Source: Anderseniella sp039978075
GTDB taxonomy: Bacteria > Pseudomonadota > Alphaproteobacteria > Rhizobiales > Aestuariivirgaceae
NCBI GenBank assembly: GCA_039978075.1
Contig: JBDWCA010000015.1
Coordinates: 248,001-312,000 of the forward strand
Reading direction: 5' to 3'
Length of the DNA stretch: 64,000 nucleotides
Numbering within the stretch: position 1 is the stretch's first letter; each line of letters begins with the position of its first letter. The notes below the pieces were generated by a model. It had not been told where the DNA came from. It made no database searches and saw only the letters and a list, made by a program, of their open reading frames with translations. Position numbers and translations under genes: made by a program. This document shows positions 1 to 9,578 of this stretch, one piece after another.

Positions 1-185
1 AGTGTCGCATCGGCGCACGATACCAGTTCTTCTGTCTGGTTCTTGAGTTGAACGCGGAACAATTGCAGCAATTCCACCTGCAGACCCAGGTCACCCAGCG
101 TGTATTGATCCAAATGCGCAATATCTACAACTGCCTTAACGGAACCGCCATCGACATTGCTTGCAGCGGCCTGTTTCGGCTTCAT
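1..185 (-). CDS. Hpt domain protein, 5' part only (runs off left edge)
   Basis: The complement from the ATG at 185 reads 61 codons without a stop to the window edge. After a short polar leader the peptide has VDIAHLDQYT, then an acidic/hydrophobic helix and LFRVQL, the pattern of the first helices of histidine phosphotransfer (Hpt) domains. The phosphorylated histidine would lie just beyond the edge, so it cannot be checked. A phosphorelay role is inferred from the fold only. A purine-rich AAAAAAGGT precedes the ATG. It is divergent from the giant coiled-coil gene downstream. Confidence 0.7.
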   Translation of the reverse strand, partial: MKPKQAAASNVDGGSVKAVVDIAHLDQYTLGDLGLQVELLQLFRVQLKNQTEELVSCADAT

Positions 186-591
186 TGTGTAGTGACCTTT
201 TTTCGAATTACGCAGGCTCGTGGAACCGGTGCCTAAGTGGCTGATTCTGACCTGCTTTATGTAAATTAGACGCCAATCTGACAAAAATTCGTTGTGAATT
301 TTGTTAAAATTTGACTCATTTCCACCCATGGCGTTAACCAATCCGCTAGTTTTCCAAAACCTTTTAATGCTATTGGCTTCTTTAAGTGTCTGATTTGCAT
401 TAGAATCCTGTCCGGGACGTGCGATGGGTGTGGACAAATTGGTTAACGCAGTGGCCATTAGGCTTGCTTCGTTTCCAAATGAGTCAGATCATCAAGCGTG
501 GGAGTGACCAGTATACGGCGCACATGAGGCAACCGGGGGGACCTGGAGTGTGAGTACCGGTTAGTAAGTTTTAGTTGCGGGGATGCAGAAA
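186..591. promoter_or_regulatory. Divergent intergenic region upstream of the growth-pole ring gene
   Basis: These 406 bases hold no convincing gene and are AT-rich compared with their surroundings. A perfect 12-base inverted repeat (GCGTTAACCAAT at 331-342 and its complement at 438-449) carries TTAACCA cores resembling CtrA half sites. Four GANTC methylation sites (243, 313, 403, 481) fall within 243 bases, where about one is expected by chance. Both features suggest cell-cycle control, which is inference. No clear -35/-10 pair was assigned. Confidence 0.45.
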
Positions 592-3500
592 ATGTCAAGC
601 GAAACGAACCAGCCGCGCCGCGCTTCGCGCAGGGGCAGTCGCAGGGCAATTGAGGAACAGAACGAAGATCAGGCCGCTCGCCGCGACGCTGCTGAGCGCC
701 GCAGACTTGACGCGATTGATCAACGCCGCCGCGAAGCACAGTTGCGCGGACGGCCCGCCAACGAAAATGATGCGTTTGCTGCCAGCAGTCTGCAGGCCAT
801 CCGCGAGCGCACATCGACAACCCCGGTATGGGCTGCGGTGGCTATTTCGCTGGTGTGGCTGGCAATCTGGACCGTGTTGTATGTCCCTGCCCTGGCCCAG
901 CTTGCCGGAAGCCCGCTCAGCCTGACCAATCTGCCGGTCACGTTGCGCACCATCATGATGGCGGTGATTCCGGTTCTGTCTTTCCTTGTTATCGGCTACC
1001 TTATTTTCCGCACCAACCAGATCAGCCATGTCAGCCAGGCATTGATGCAGACTGCCATGCGCCTTGTCCGCCCGCAGGACATTGCAACCGAAAGCCTCGC
1101 ATCGGTCTCGCAGCTGGTGCGATCCGAGGTGGATCAGCTGGTTGGAGGCGTTGAACACGCCGTGCAGCGCGCCAGCGAACTTGAAGGTGTCGTTCACAAG
1201 GAAGTAGCCAATATTGAACGTGCCTTTGGAGCCAATGAAGAGCGTATCCGCACCATGCTCGAAGGCCTGGAACACCAGCGCAATTCACTGCACGAAACCG
1301 GTCGCGTCATCGGTATCGAAGCCACTCCCCTGCTGTCGCGCATTGAAGAAAACACACAAAGCCTGTCAGGCATTATATCGACAGCTTCTTCGACCCTTGC
1401 AGCGCTCGAGCACGGCTTGAAAAACACAACCTCCGAATTGTCTCAGACCGTTGATGAAATCTCCACGCGGGCGAGCTTTGTCGGCACCGAGATTTCCGGC
1501 CAGACAGCCCGCATGGAACAGATGTCGGGTACGCTGGTCAATGAAATGCGGGTGTTCTCCGACAGCGTGACCGGCCAGGTTTCGACCATGCAGGAAACCG
1601 CCCAGCGCATGAATACCGAGGGCATGCAGTTCGGTGACAGCCTGCGTCAGCTTGAAGGCAGCGTGACCTCCGGCATTCGTGAAAGCCTTGAAGAAGTGCG
1701 CGGTGTTCGCGTCGAGCTTACCCAGGGCATTGAGCAGGTAACGGCGGCGACCACCGATCAGATGCGTCTTGCGGCTGAACAGAACACCGAAATGATGAAG
1801 CTTGCCGGTGAAACCGTCACACATTCGGTACGCAGCACATCCGGCGAAATTGTCAAATCCGTTCAACAGTCAACCCAGGCTGTCAACGAGCAGTTGCAGG
1901 CGGCCTCAGAACAAAACACCGAGATGATGAAGATCGCTGGCGACACGGTTGCACAGAAAGTGCACACCGCGTCCGGAGAAATCGTCCAGTCTGTCCAGCA
2001 GACGGCGCAATCGATCAATGAACAACTGGAGGCTGCAGGCGAGAGCGTTGCGCAGGCAGTCATGTCCTCGTCCGGCACAGCTGTGCAGACAGTGCAGCAT
2101 TCAACCCAGGCCGTCAGCGAGCAACTGCAGTCTTCAGCCGATGCCCACACTGCCATGATTACCGATTCCGGCAATCGTATCACCGACAATGTCCGCGCTG
2201 CATCAGGTGAAATGGTGTCGTCCATCGAACAGTCTTCCGAGGCCCTGGTGGGCCAGCTCCGGACGGTTGCGGACGAAAGCGTCAACATGGTCAAAGGCAC
2301 CGGCGAGAACGTCACTCAGGCTATTCGGTCGACTTCCGGGTCCGTTGTCACGACAATGCAGGCTACCTCCGACGACATCCTCGGGCAGATCAAGCTGGTC
2401 GGCACCGATGTGGCAGAGTCTGTGCAGATCACATCTGAGGTCGTGCTCCGCAACCTCAATGAAGTTGGCTCCGAGGTCACTGATCGTGTTCAGTCAGCCG
2501 GCCAGAACGTGGCCTCCAATCTGCAGACCACCGGCACCACCGTTTCCTCCAGCCTCGAGACAACCAGTGCCAAGGTTGTCGAGACGCTTGTGGAATCGGG
2601 TGAAAAAATCGCCCGCGACACCGAAGCGTCTTCTGACACCATGCTCGCCTTTATCAATGAAAGCGGCGACAAGGCATCTGCGGCCCTTGCCGAGGCCGGC
2701 AACCAGGTCAACGAGCGCTTGCTCGGCACCACGAGCGAAATGACCAACCTGCTCAATTCGTCGGTAGAGAAAGTTGCCCAGCGTCTGACCTCGGCATCAT
2801 CCGCCGTCGGCGAACAGATTGATCTGTCCGGCACGGCCCTCACGGACAGGCTGTTGTCCATCTCGGGCGAATTTGTCCAGAACGTCGCCACCGCGCGCGA
2901 CGAAGTCTATGCCTACATGGAAGATGTCTCAGGCAAGATGTCCGGTACGCTTGAAGTCGCCTCCGGCGACCTGTTCAAGCGCTTTGAAGTTATCACCGAA
3001 GAGATTACAGGCAAGCTGGAGACATCCGCAGGCACCCTGTTCAACCGGGTTGAAACGGCAACGTCGCACATGTCCGGTCATCTCGATGAGTCAACCGCCC
3101 GTCTGTCCGGACAGATCGAGGAGACGTCCGACGCCATGGTGGTCCGTCTTGAAGGGGCCACAACCCGCATGGCAGGACTCCTGGACACGGCATCAGTTGG
3201 CATGACGGGCAAACTCGAAGCCACGTCGAACGCCCTCGCAGATCGCCTCGACACGTCATCTGAAACGCTGACCGGCAAACTGCAGGCAACCGGAAGCGAG
3301 CTTGCCGCATTGCTGAGCTCGTCTTCGGAAGAACTGACCGGCAAGCTGGAAAGCACAAGCACGGAAGTAACCGACCGCCTGAGCACCAACTCAACGCAAC
3401 TGACCAACAGGCTTGAAACTGTGACGTCGCGTGTCGCCGATGCCCTGGATCAGGCGTCAGTTGAAATGTCAGACAAGCTGGACACCACAACCGCGGCAAT

Positions 3501-5919
3501 CGCTCAGCGCCTTGACGGCTCTACCGGTCAGTTGACCAACCGGTTGACGTCGATTCTGGACAGCTCAACCGGCGAATTGACGGGTCGTCTTGAAGGTGCC
3601 ACGTCGCACATGGCTGAGCTGCTGAACGCCACTTCTTCTGAAATGACCGGCAAACTTGATGCCACGACAAGTGAACTGGTCGAGCGCCTCGATACGTCAT
3701 CCAGCTCCGTTTCCGAACGCCTGGAAGGCTCCACGTCCCGCATGGCCGAGCTGTTGAACAGTGTGACAGCTGAAATGACCGGCAAGCTGGACACCACGAC
3801 CAATGCTTTGGCTGACCGCCTTGATGCCTCTTCCGGTGCCATGACAGGCCGGCTTGATGAAGTGTCGCTGCTGCTGACCGATCGTCTGGATTCAACATCC
3901 TCCAGCCTGACGACCCGTCTTGATACTGTGGCTGACACCATGAGCAATCTGATCACCCAGCTCAAGGACCGTTCGGGCACGGTGCTAAGCCAGATCGAGG
4001 GCATGTCCGGCAAGCTGGATAACACCACATCTGAATGGTACTCCCATGTGGAACGCGCCAACCAGGAGATGTCCTCGCGCTTCGAAACAACGACAGCCGA
4101 AGTGGCCGAGACCATGGAAAAGAGCGGTGCAGCCATGTTCATGCGGCTTGAAAACAACTCCCGTGAAATGGGCAAGCGTTTTGATCTGGCAAGCACACTG
4201 CTCGAAGAGATCACCACCGATGTGATAACCCGCATGGATGCATCCGGCGAACAGTTCTCCAAGATGCTGGACGAACGCGCAGCGCGCGTGTTCAATGAAC
4301 TGGGCACCGCCCGTAGCGCCTTTTCCGAAGGTCTTGACGGTGCTGCGCGTGATCTCGTTGCCGAGCTTGGACGTGCGTCAATATCATTCGCTGACAACAT
4401 GGAAGAAAACACCCAGTCGATTTCGGCCCGGTTTGAAACCAATGCCGCAAGCGTCATCAATCACCTGACCCAGTCAGCCGGCGAATTTGAAACCCGCGCC
4501 AGTGAAGCATCGCGGCGCCTTGAGGATACCGGTTCAAAATTCGCCACTCATACCGACCAGGCCTACACCATGATGGCCGAAGCGCTGAAGGACACCGCCG
4601 GTGAACTGGACCAGCGTATCGACACCGTGTCGACAGCCCTCGTAGGCCGTCTCGACACCACGTCCGGCAAGATTTCCGAACGCCTTGAAAGCGCGTCGGA
4701 AAAGGTCGACCGTGCAGTTACCAACTTCAACGAGCGTCTCGACCGCCTGATGGACAGCCGCGACACCCAGATGGCCGGGCTTTTACAGAAACTCGGCAAG
4801 AAGTCAGAAGAAGTCGACGGCATCATGGAACGCTACATGGAGCGCGTCGAACACTCGCTGTCTGATGCCAACAAGCGCACAGATGAACTGGGTCGTCTGA
4901 TAACGTCACAGTTCACAGCCGCTTCCGACAACATGCAGGAAGAGATCAAAAAGATCGAGGCAATCTCCGATGAGCAGGTCAGCCGTGCTGCCCGCAACAT
5001 CATCTCACAGCATGCAGAGGTCGTGCGCCAGCTCAACACAACCATGTCCGGATCCACCGAGGAGTTCTCCTCGACCGCAGATGAAATGCGCGAGGCTGCG
5101 GCCAGCGTGGTTCGTGAAATCGAGTTCGCCCGCGGCGAAGTGCGCCGTGCCGTACTGGAACTGCCTGCAGAAACACGTAACTCCGCAGACGCGATGCGCC
5201 GTGTGGTAACCGACCAGATCACCGCCCTCAACGCACTGGCCGACGTGGTCAAGCGGCAGTCATCCTCGCTTGCCATGTCCGGGCCGGGTATCTATGTGCC
5301 GCCGGAGGCCGGGGGACGATCGCCGGGAAAAACTGAGGGCACCGCGTCTATCGCTGCATCACAGCAGACGTCCGGTGCCCAGAAATCCGAACGCCGCGTT
5401 GCTGCAAGTGATGAGACTTCGGCTCCTGCAGAGGATAAGGGGGCAGTCCGGAGATTTCTCGGTGACCTGCTGTCATCCGATGAAGACACTCCTGTTGCGC
5501 GTGAAAAACCCGCACGAAAATCCAAAAAGGCTGCGGCATCTTCGGACGGCTCGACCAGCAGGACCACAGAGACGCTTGTCGCCAAGCTGAATACCGCAAC
5601 ACGCGACATCTACCAGATGCTGCATGACGACCTGCCCAAGGAACTGGAAGCGTCTTTCCGGAAAGGTAATGCGCAGGCCTATACCCACAGCCTGTTCCAG
5701 AACCGTGGGCGCAAGCTGATGGACAAGACCCGCAAGGCTTATCGTGATGACAAGCAGGCCAGAACCCGCATTGATGGCTTCATCCGCCTGTTTGAGCGCC
5801 TGTTGGATACTGTAGCCACGTCAGATGCAGGCGAGGAACTCGTCGATCAGTGCCTGGGATCAGAGACCGGCAAGGTATATCTCATGCTCGCAGAAGCCGC
5901 CGGACGGGTTAAGCACTAA
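592..5919 (+). CDS. gpr: Giant membrane-anchored hendecad coiled-coil protein, growth-pole ring (GPR) type
   Basis: The product is 1775 residues. A basic, charged N-terminus (1-75) is followed by two membrane segments near 79-100 and 119-139. A very long helical region then runs to about residue 1560, followed by a charged linker and a conserved-looking C-terminal helical domain (about 1655-1775). Residues 394-1123 are 66 consecutive 11-residue repeats of the form [ST]-[ST]-x-x-[LVM]-x-x-x-L-[DE]-[ST]. This architecture, with apolipoprotein-like repeats behind two N-terminal TM helices, matches the roughly 2100-residue Agrobacterium GPR protein that forms a ring at the growing pole and supports polar growth. 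I chose the ATG at 592 over 583 because the GGGG at 579-582 abuts the 583 codon but lies 9 bases from 592. A generic apolipoprotein-like scaffold is the alternative. Confidence 0.8.
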   Translation: MSSETNQPRRASRRGSRRAIEEQNEDQAARRDAAERRRLDAIDQRRREAQLRGRPANENDAFAASSLQAIRERTSTTPVWAAVAISLVWLAIWTVLYVPALAQLAGSPLSLTNLPVTLRTIMMAVIPVLSFLVIGYLIFRTNQISHVSQALMQTAMRLVRPQDIATESLASVSQLVRSEVDQLVGGVEHAVQRASELEGVVHKEVANIERAFGANEERIRTMLEGLEHQRNSLHETGRVIGIEATPLLSRIEENTQSLSGIISTASSTLAALEHGLKNTTSELSQTVDEISTRASFVGTEISGQTARMEQMSGTLVNEMRVFSDSVTGQVSTMQETAQRMNTEGMQFGDSLRQLEGSVTSGIRESLEEVRGVRVELTQGIEQVTAATTDQMRLAAEQNTEMMKLAGETVTHSVRSTSGEIVKSVQQSTQAVNEQLQAASEQNTEMMKIAGDTVAQKVHTASGEIVQSVQQTAQSINEQLEAAGESVAQAVMSSSGTAVQTVQHSTQAVSEQLQSSADAHTAMITDSGNRITDNVRAASGEMVSSIEQSSEALVGQLRTVADESVNMVKGTGENVTQAIRSTSGSVVTTMQATSDDILGQIKLVGTDVAESVQITSEVVLRNLNEVGSEVTDRVQSAGQNVASNLQTTGTTVSSSLETTSAKVVETLVESGEKIARDTEASSDTMLAFINESGDKASAALAEAGNQVNERLLGTTSEMTNLLNSSVEKVAQRLTSASSAVGEQIDLSGTALTDRLLSISGEFVQNVATARDEVYAYMEDVSGKMSGTLEVASGDLFKRFEVITEEITGKLETSAGTLFNRVETATSHMSGHLDESTARLSGQIEETSDAMVVRLEGATTRMAGLLDTASVGMTGKLEATSNALADRLDTSSETLTGKLQATGSELAALLSSSSEELTGKLESTSTEVTDRLSTNSTQLTNRLETVTSRVADALDQASVEMSDKLDTTTAAIAQRLDGSTGQLTNRLTSILDSSTGELTGRLEGATSHMAELLNATSSEMTGKLDATTSELVERLDTSSSSVSERLEGSTSRMAELLNSVTAEMTGKLDTTTNALADRLDASSGAMTGRLDEVSLLLTDRLDSTSSSLTTRLDTVADTMSNLITQLKDRSGTVLSQIEGMSGKLDNTTSEWYSHVERANQEMSSRFETTTAEVAETMEKSGAAMFMRLENNSREMGKRFDLASTLLEEITTDVITRMDASGEQFSKMLDERAARVFNELGTARSAFSEGLDGAARDLVAELGRASISFADNMEENTQSISARFETNAASVINHLTQSAGEFETRASEASRRLEDTGSKFATHTDQAYTMMAEALKDTAGELDQRIDTVSTALVGRLDTTSGKISERLESASEKVDRAVTNFNERLDRLMDSRDTQMAGLLQKLGKKSEEVDGIMERYMERVEHSLSDANKRTDELGRLITSQFTAASDNMQEEIKKIEAISDEQVSRAARNIISQHAEVVRQLNTTMSGSTEEFSSTADEMREAAASVVREIEFARGEVRRAVLELPAETRNSADAMRRVVTDQITALNALADVVKRQSSSLAMSGPGIYVPPEAGGRSPGKTEGTASIAASQQTSGAQKSERRVAASDETSAPAEDKGAVRRFLGDLLSSDEDTPVAREKPARKSKKAAASSDGSTSRTTETLVAKLNTATRDIYQMLHDDLPKELEASFRKGNAQAYTHSLFQNRGRKLMDKTRKAYRDDKQARTRIDGFIRLFERLLDTVATSDAGEELVDQCLGSETGKVYLMLAEAAGRVKH
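1771..3960 (+). repeat. 66 tandem imperfect 33-base (11-codon) repeats in gpr
   Basis: Parsing the protein in steps of 11 from AAEQNTEMMKL at 1771 to VADTMSNLITQ ending at 3960 gives 66 units. The only interruption is a 4-residue insert (ILDS, 3553-3564) after unit 54. The arithmetic is exact: 2190 bases minus 12 equals 66 x 33. A higher-order period of four units (44 residues) is visible: units 1 and 5 share NTEMMK, and units 56-57 and 60-61 share MAELLN followed by EMTGKLD. Confidence 0.9.
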
Positions 5920-5952
5920 ACTCAGGGCTCCGGCTGTAAGCGATTCAGAGCC

Positions 5953-6360
5953 CTACCCCGGCATCTTGCGATGTTTCGGCAGTTTGTCGTCCATCGGTGT
6001 CGACGGCACGGCGCTGTCGCAGAAGATGTTCAGTTGTGGCGTCACAAGGTGCTTTTGCGAGATTGTTCCCGCCCGAATGCCGATAGCACCGGCGCGGCGC
6101 GAATTGATTGAAAACAACTGTGTCCCGCATGAAGAGCAAAACCGCTTGGTCATGGCCGACCCGCTATCTGCGGTATGGGTGTAGCTGGACGGGAAACCTT
6201 TGATGGTGACACCATCCTCCGGCACAAAAACCATTGTTGTGTGCACCGAACCGGTTGCCTTCTGGCAATCAATGCAATGGCAGTTGACGACGCGCTGTAT
6301 TTCGCAATCAGCTTCAAAAGTCACTGCACCACACAGGCACGATCCGTTAAACTGAGTCAT
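5953..6360 (-). CDS. GFA/CENP-V family zinc-binding protein
   Basis: This 135-residue protein has the three cysteine clusters of the glutathione-dependent formaldehyde-activating (GFA) fold: CLCGAV near residue 9, CHCIDC near 36 and CSSCGTQLF near 84. The family binds zinc. A few members bind the glutathione-formaldehyde adduct, but most have no known substrate. I chose the ATG at 6360 (MTQFNG) over an upstream TTG because GAGGA sits 9 bases before it. It converges on gpr with a 33-base gap and is divergent from the alcohol dehydrogenase. A second GFA gene lies at 61835. Confidence 0.85.
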   Translation of the reverse strand: MTQFNGSCLCGAVTFEADCEIQRVVNCHCIDCQKATGSVHTTMVFVPEDGVTIKGFPSSYTHTADSGSAMTKRFCSSCGTQLFSINSRRAGAIGIRAGTISQKHLVTPQLNIFCDSAVPSTPMDDKLPKHRKMPG

Positions 6361-6509
6361 GAACAAGTATCCTCAAATTGCCACCCGGGCCATCATGCTA
6401 ACATCCCTGCAGAATAATGTTCATGCCTCAAGGTCTGCTTTGATACGAGAGCCCTGCCTATAGCCGTTTCTGCTGGCTTGTTGATTATCCAGCTTCTATC
6501 CTGGTAGCC

Positions 6510-7553
6510 ATGAAAGCCGCATTGATTACAGAATTCTCACAACCACTGGAAGTTACAGAAGTCGCCGAACCGGAAACGCCAGCCGACGGCGTGGTGATTG
6601 AGGTCAAGGCCTGTGGCGTCTGCCGGTCAGACTGGCACGGTTGGAAGGGCACCAATCACGTCATAAAACTCCCCCATGTTCCAGGCCATGAACTGGCCGG
6701 GATAGTGGTCGATGTCGGGCCTGATTGCAGACATTTCCGCAAGGGTGATCGCGTCACGGTCCCGGTCATCCTCGGATGCGGTCAATGTCCGTGCTGCCGG
6801 GCCGGCAACCTGACGATCTGCGATGACCAGTATGTTGTGGGTTTCAATGGGTGGGGCGCATTTGCGGAACGAGTGGCAATCCCGCTGGCTGACGCCAATG
6901 TCTTGAAACTGCCCGATAACATTTCCGATGAAGTTGCAGCCGCCCTTGGCTGCCGGACAACGACATCATTTTCCGCCGTCGTCGACAAGGCGGCGGTAAA
7001 GCCGGGCGAGGTTTTGGCAGTGCACGGATGCGGCGGTGTCGGTTTGTCGTCGATCATGATCGGGGCTGCGGTTGGCGCCACCGTTATCGCCGTCGACATA
7101 ATTGACGAAAAACTTGAACTCGCGAAACAGGTAGGCGCCACGCACACCATTAACGCTGCCAGAACAAATGATGTCGGTGAGGCCATACGTGACCTGACCG
7201 GCGGCGGCGCCGACGCCTCGATTGAAGCGCTTGGCATCACCGACACCTTGCACAATTCACTGCGGTGCCTGAAGAAGCTGGGACGCCATGTCCAGATCGG
7301 GCAACCGCTGGACGAACACGCCAACCCCGAAATCCCGCTGCTGGAGACTGTCTACTACCGGCAACTGGTGGTGATGGGATCACGCGGTCTGCCGGCGCTG
7401 CGGTTTCCTGCGCTGTTCGAGATGATTTCGTCGGACCGCCTGAACATTGAAAAGCTGATCAAGACCCGCATTGCGCTGGAAGACGCAGGTGCCGCACTGG
7501 CGAAAATGGATAATCATGAGGATGTCGGGATCACTTTGATCGACCAGTTCTAG
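6510..7553 (+). CDS. Zinc-dependent medium-chain alcohol dehydrogenase
   Basis: The 347-residue length is normal for the family. Catalytic-zinc ligands are seen at C35 (ACGVCRSD) and in PGHELAG (H60, E61). The structural-zinc lobe CGQCPCCRAG follows near 94-103, and the Rossmann motif GCGGVG lies near residue 171. It should oxidise an alcohol or reduce an aldehyde with NAD(P) in the cytoplasm; the substrate cannot be read from sequence. It stands alone, ending 8 bases before the convergent lepB. Its divergent neighbour is a GFA protein; a shared role in aldehyde handling is possible but not shown. Confidence 0.88.
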   Translation: MKAALITEFSQPLEVTEVAEPETPADGVVIEVKACGVCRSDWHGWKGTNHVIKLPHVPGHELAGIVVDVGPDCRHFRKGDRVTVPVILGCGQCPCCRAGNLTICDDQYVVGFNGWGAFAERVAIPLADANVLKLPDNISDEVAAALGCRTTTSFSAVVDKAAVKPGEVLAVHGCGGVGLSSIMIGAAVGATVIAVDIIDEKLELAKQVGATHTINAARTNDVGEAIRDLTGGGADASIEALGITDTLHNSLRCLKKLGRHVQIGQPLDEHANPEIPLLETVYYRQLVVMGSRGLPALRFPALFEMISSDRLNIEKLIKTRIALEDAGAALAKMDNHEDVGITLIDQF

Positions 7554-7561
7554 CAGAGCAT

Positions 7562-8482
7562 TTACTTTACCGTGGCACCAATGCGTGACCAGTCAGGCGA
7601 GTAGATGACACCCCCAACTTTCACATAGATGTTCTTCCGGGGCACATATCCTACTTCGTTCAAAAACCGGCTGTCGGTAGAGTTTTCCCGGTTGTCACCC
7701 ATGACAAAATAATGGTCCGGCGGAACGGCATATTCTTGCGTGTTGTCAGCCTGGCCCGCATAAATATCGAGCGTTCTGTAGTTTACGCCGTTGGGCAGAG
7801 TTTCCTCAAAAACGCGCGCTTTGGGGGCAGACTTTTCCTGATGAAACCCGACTTCTTTGCGCGGCACCGCAATACCATTGATGTACAGGACACCATCGAC
7901 CATCTGAACGCGGTCTCCCGGCAGTCCGATCACTCTTTTTACATAGTCTGTCTTGTTGTCGTTTGGCAGCTTGAAGACCACGACATCTCCGCGTTGCGGA
8001 TCACGGCCAATGTAAGCTGAAGGATCACCGGTGATGTAATCACCTACCAGCATGGTCGGTACATTTGAGGACGATGGTAACGAATAGGTCCTTACCGCCA
8101 ACACCTCAGGACCGGCAATGTCAGTGACAGAGTTGATCGCTGTCCACACCACAAAACTGGCACAATAGATCCACCCGCGGTTGAACCACTGCAATTGGTA
8201 TTCAGGTTGCCTGATGGCCAGGCGAATGACATCAATTATCATTGCAGCGTTGATAACAAGCGCAAGCAGGAAAATGGCGATTAAGACTGAAGGTCGGCTC
8301 ATAAGACGACCCGGGCCGACTAACAATGGCACCATCAGCAACCCGTTACACAGCAACCAGAAGCAGTATCGCTTTGGATGCCCGACATATAAATAACCTG
8401 CGCCTGCCAGGATCGACAGCAACGCCTGCCACCATCGCCGTTTCCTGACCGTGGTCCGATCGCTTGCCAACTTTTGGTTCAT
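7562..8482 (-). CDS. lepB: Signal peptidase I with an extra N-terminal membrane domain
   Basis: Leader peptidase removes signal peptides at the outer face of the inner membrane. The catalytic Ser139 sits in LPSSSNVPTM, the general-base Lys182 in YVKRVIGLPGD, and the late box is MGDNRENSTDSR. In the usual SGSMxPT box the Gly and Met are replaced by Ser and Asn. The N-terminus (about 18-120) carries roughly four hydrophobic segments before the catalytic domain, more than the one or two of typical LepB. GGAGGG precedes the ATG. It is not next to lepA, rnc or era, so it may be a secondary signal peptidase. Confidence 0.88.
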   Translation of the reverse strand: MNQKLASDRTTVRKRRWWQALLSILAGAGYLYVGHPKRYCFWLLCNGLLMVPLLVGPGRLMSRPSVLIAIFLLALVINAAMIIDVIRLAIRQPEYQLQWFNRGWIYCASFVVWTAINSVTDIAGPEVLAVRTYSLPSSSNVPTMLVGDYITGDPSAYIGRDPQRGDVVVFKLPNDNKTDYVKRVIGLPGDRVQMVDGVLYINGIAVPRKEVGFHQEKSAPKARVFEETLPNGVNYRTLDIYAGQADNTQEYAVPPDHYFVMGDNRENSTDSRFLNEVGYVPRKNIYVKVGGVIYSPDWSRIGATVK

Positions 8483-8540
8483 CGACCCTCCTGATGCAGC
8501 GACGTGTGGGGCCAGCCCGGCACCTCATCAACAACTGCGT

Positions 8541-9578
8541 CTACAAAAGACTATAGACAGCCTGCACAAGACGCCTGCTCTTTCGCTGCTTGAAATGTGA
8601 ATTCATGCGTCCTGGAATGTTCCAGTTCGCAGCAGGTACGCCGGCAGTGTAGGAAACCACAATCCGGTAGATGGACCAGTACAACACACACCACATTATC
8701 CAATCTCTGTCCGCGCCGGACAACTGAGGACTGTACTCACTCAGCATCACCTCTATTGTTTCTGACAACCGGGAAGCATCTGAACGGGCTCCGGCAATCC
8801 CCAAACCGGAACCTATATCGTGCGTACGCACAATAAAGGTTGCCAAATCAAGTGAAACCGGCGCGTTCTCCGATGCTTTGCCAAAGTCAATTCCACGAAC
8901 AGCCGAGCCTTTGTGACTGACGATCAGATTGGAAGGGGTAAAGTCGCGATGATGGAGGCTCCACTCCACTGAAAGTTCATCCATCGCGGGGACCAGCTGG
9001 CCCAGTCGGTCAATGCCTCGAATGACTGATTCATCGGACAGAAGCAGGTTGCGATGATGATCAGTCATGGCCTGGATGCTGATCTGCAGTTTTTCCAATA
9101 TGGCCGACGCGTTGGCCGGTTTCCTTTCAATGCCCGATGCTGCATGAAATTGCCGGAGCCATTGAGCAGATAACCGCAGCAGCCGGTTGCGGCGATCTGT
9201 CGAATAGTTGGCTGCAGCCAGGCTTGATTTCATGCTGAACCCGTTGAGCCAATCCATCACCAGGATGCCTGACTTTGCATCCGCCAGATAAACTGCGGGT
9301 GTCATGGCTACAGAGCTACCGAGTGTCTTTTGGTTCAGTTCTTCAAGAAGACGGGCTTCCGTTTGGAAAAACATCAGCTTTTCCTCGGTCGAAGTATCAA
9401 AGAATTTAATGCAGTACTCTTCGGAACCATCCCGGGAGCGGGCATGATAGTGCGCCGTCGCAGGGTGGCTGGTATGTGAGTGCACCCTGACTTTTCGAGT
9501 GATCTGCAGGTCAAACGGATGCAGGTTCTGCTCCTGTGCTGATCTGAGCACATGGGCACGGACATCCTCTTTGGACAT
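8541..9578 (-). CDS. APH/choline-kinase-like phosphotransferase
   Basis: The product is 345 residues. HHRDFTPSN near residue 230 is the catalytic Brenner motif of aminoglycoside-phosphotransferase-like kinases, and GIDFGKAS about 20 residues later is the metal-binding segment. LVMDWLNG earlier is a plausible hinge. The substrate is unknown; the family phosphorylates sugars, choline, homoserine or antibiotics. The frame extends to a TTG at 9605, but neither start has a clear ribosome-binding site, so I took the ATG at 9578. lepB follows 58 bases downstream on the same strand. Confidence 0.75.
   Translation of the reverse strand: MSKEDVRAHVLRSAQEQNLHPFDLQITRKVRVHSHTSHPATAHYHARSRDGSEEYCIKFFDTSTEEKLMFFQTEARLLEELNQKTLGSSVAMTPAVYLADAKSGILVMDWLNGFSMKSSLAAANYSTDRRNRLLRLSAQWLRQFHAASGIERKPANASAILEKLQISIQAMTDHHRNLLLSDESVIRGIDRLGQLVPAMDELSVEWSLHHRDFTPSNLIVSHKGSAVRGIDFGKASENAPVSLDLATFIVRTHDIGSGLGIAGARSDASRLSETIEVMLSEYSPQLSGADRDWIMWCVLYWSIYRIVVSYTAGVPAANWNIPGRMNSHFKQRKSRRLVQAVYSLL

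Noticed and set aside
1771..3960. Regular 33-base periodicity as a possible CRISPR array or DNA satellite
   Set aside because: The period is conserved at protein level, units vary at synonymous positions and there are no spacers; it is coding repeat structure.
3528..4460. Minus-strand open frame of 310 codons inside the growth-pole ring gene
   Set aside because: Its Ser/Arg/Val-rich low-complexity product mirrors the 33-base repeats of the sense gene. It has no ribosome-binding site or family match.
5924..5954. Terminator hairpin between gpr and the GFA gene
   Set aside because: The AGGGCTC/GAGCCCT arms are separated by a 17-base loop, overlap the GFA stop codon and lack a T-tract.
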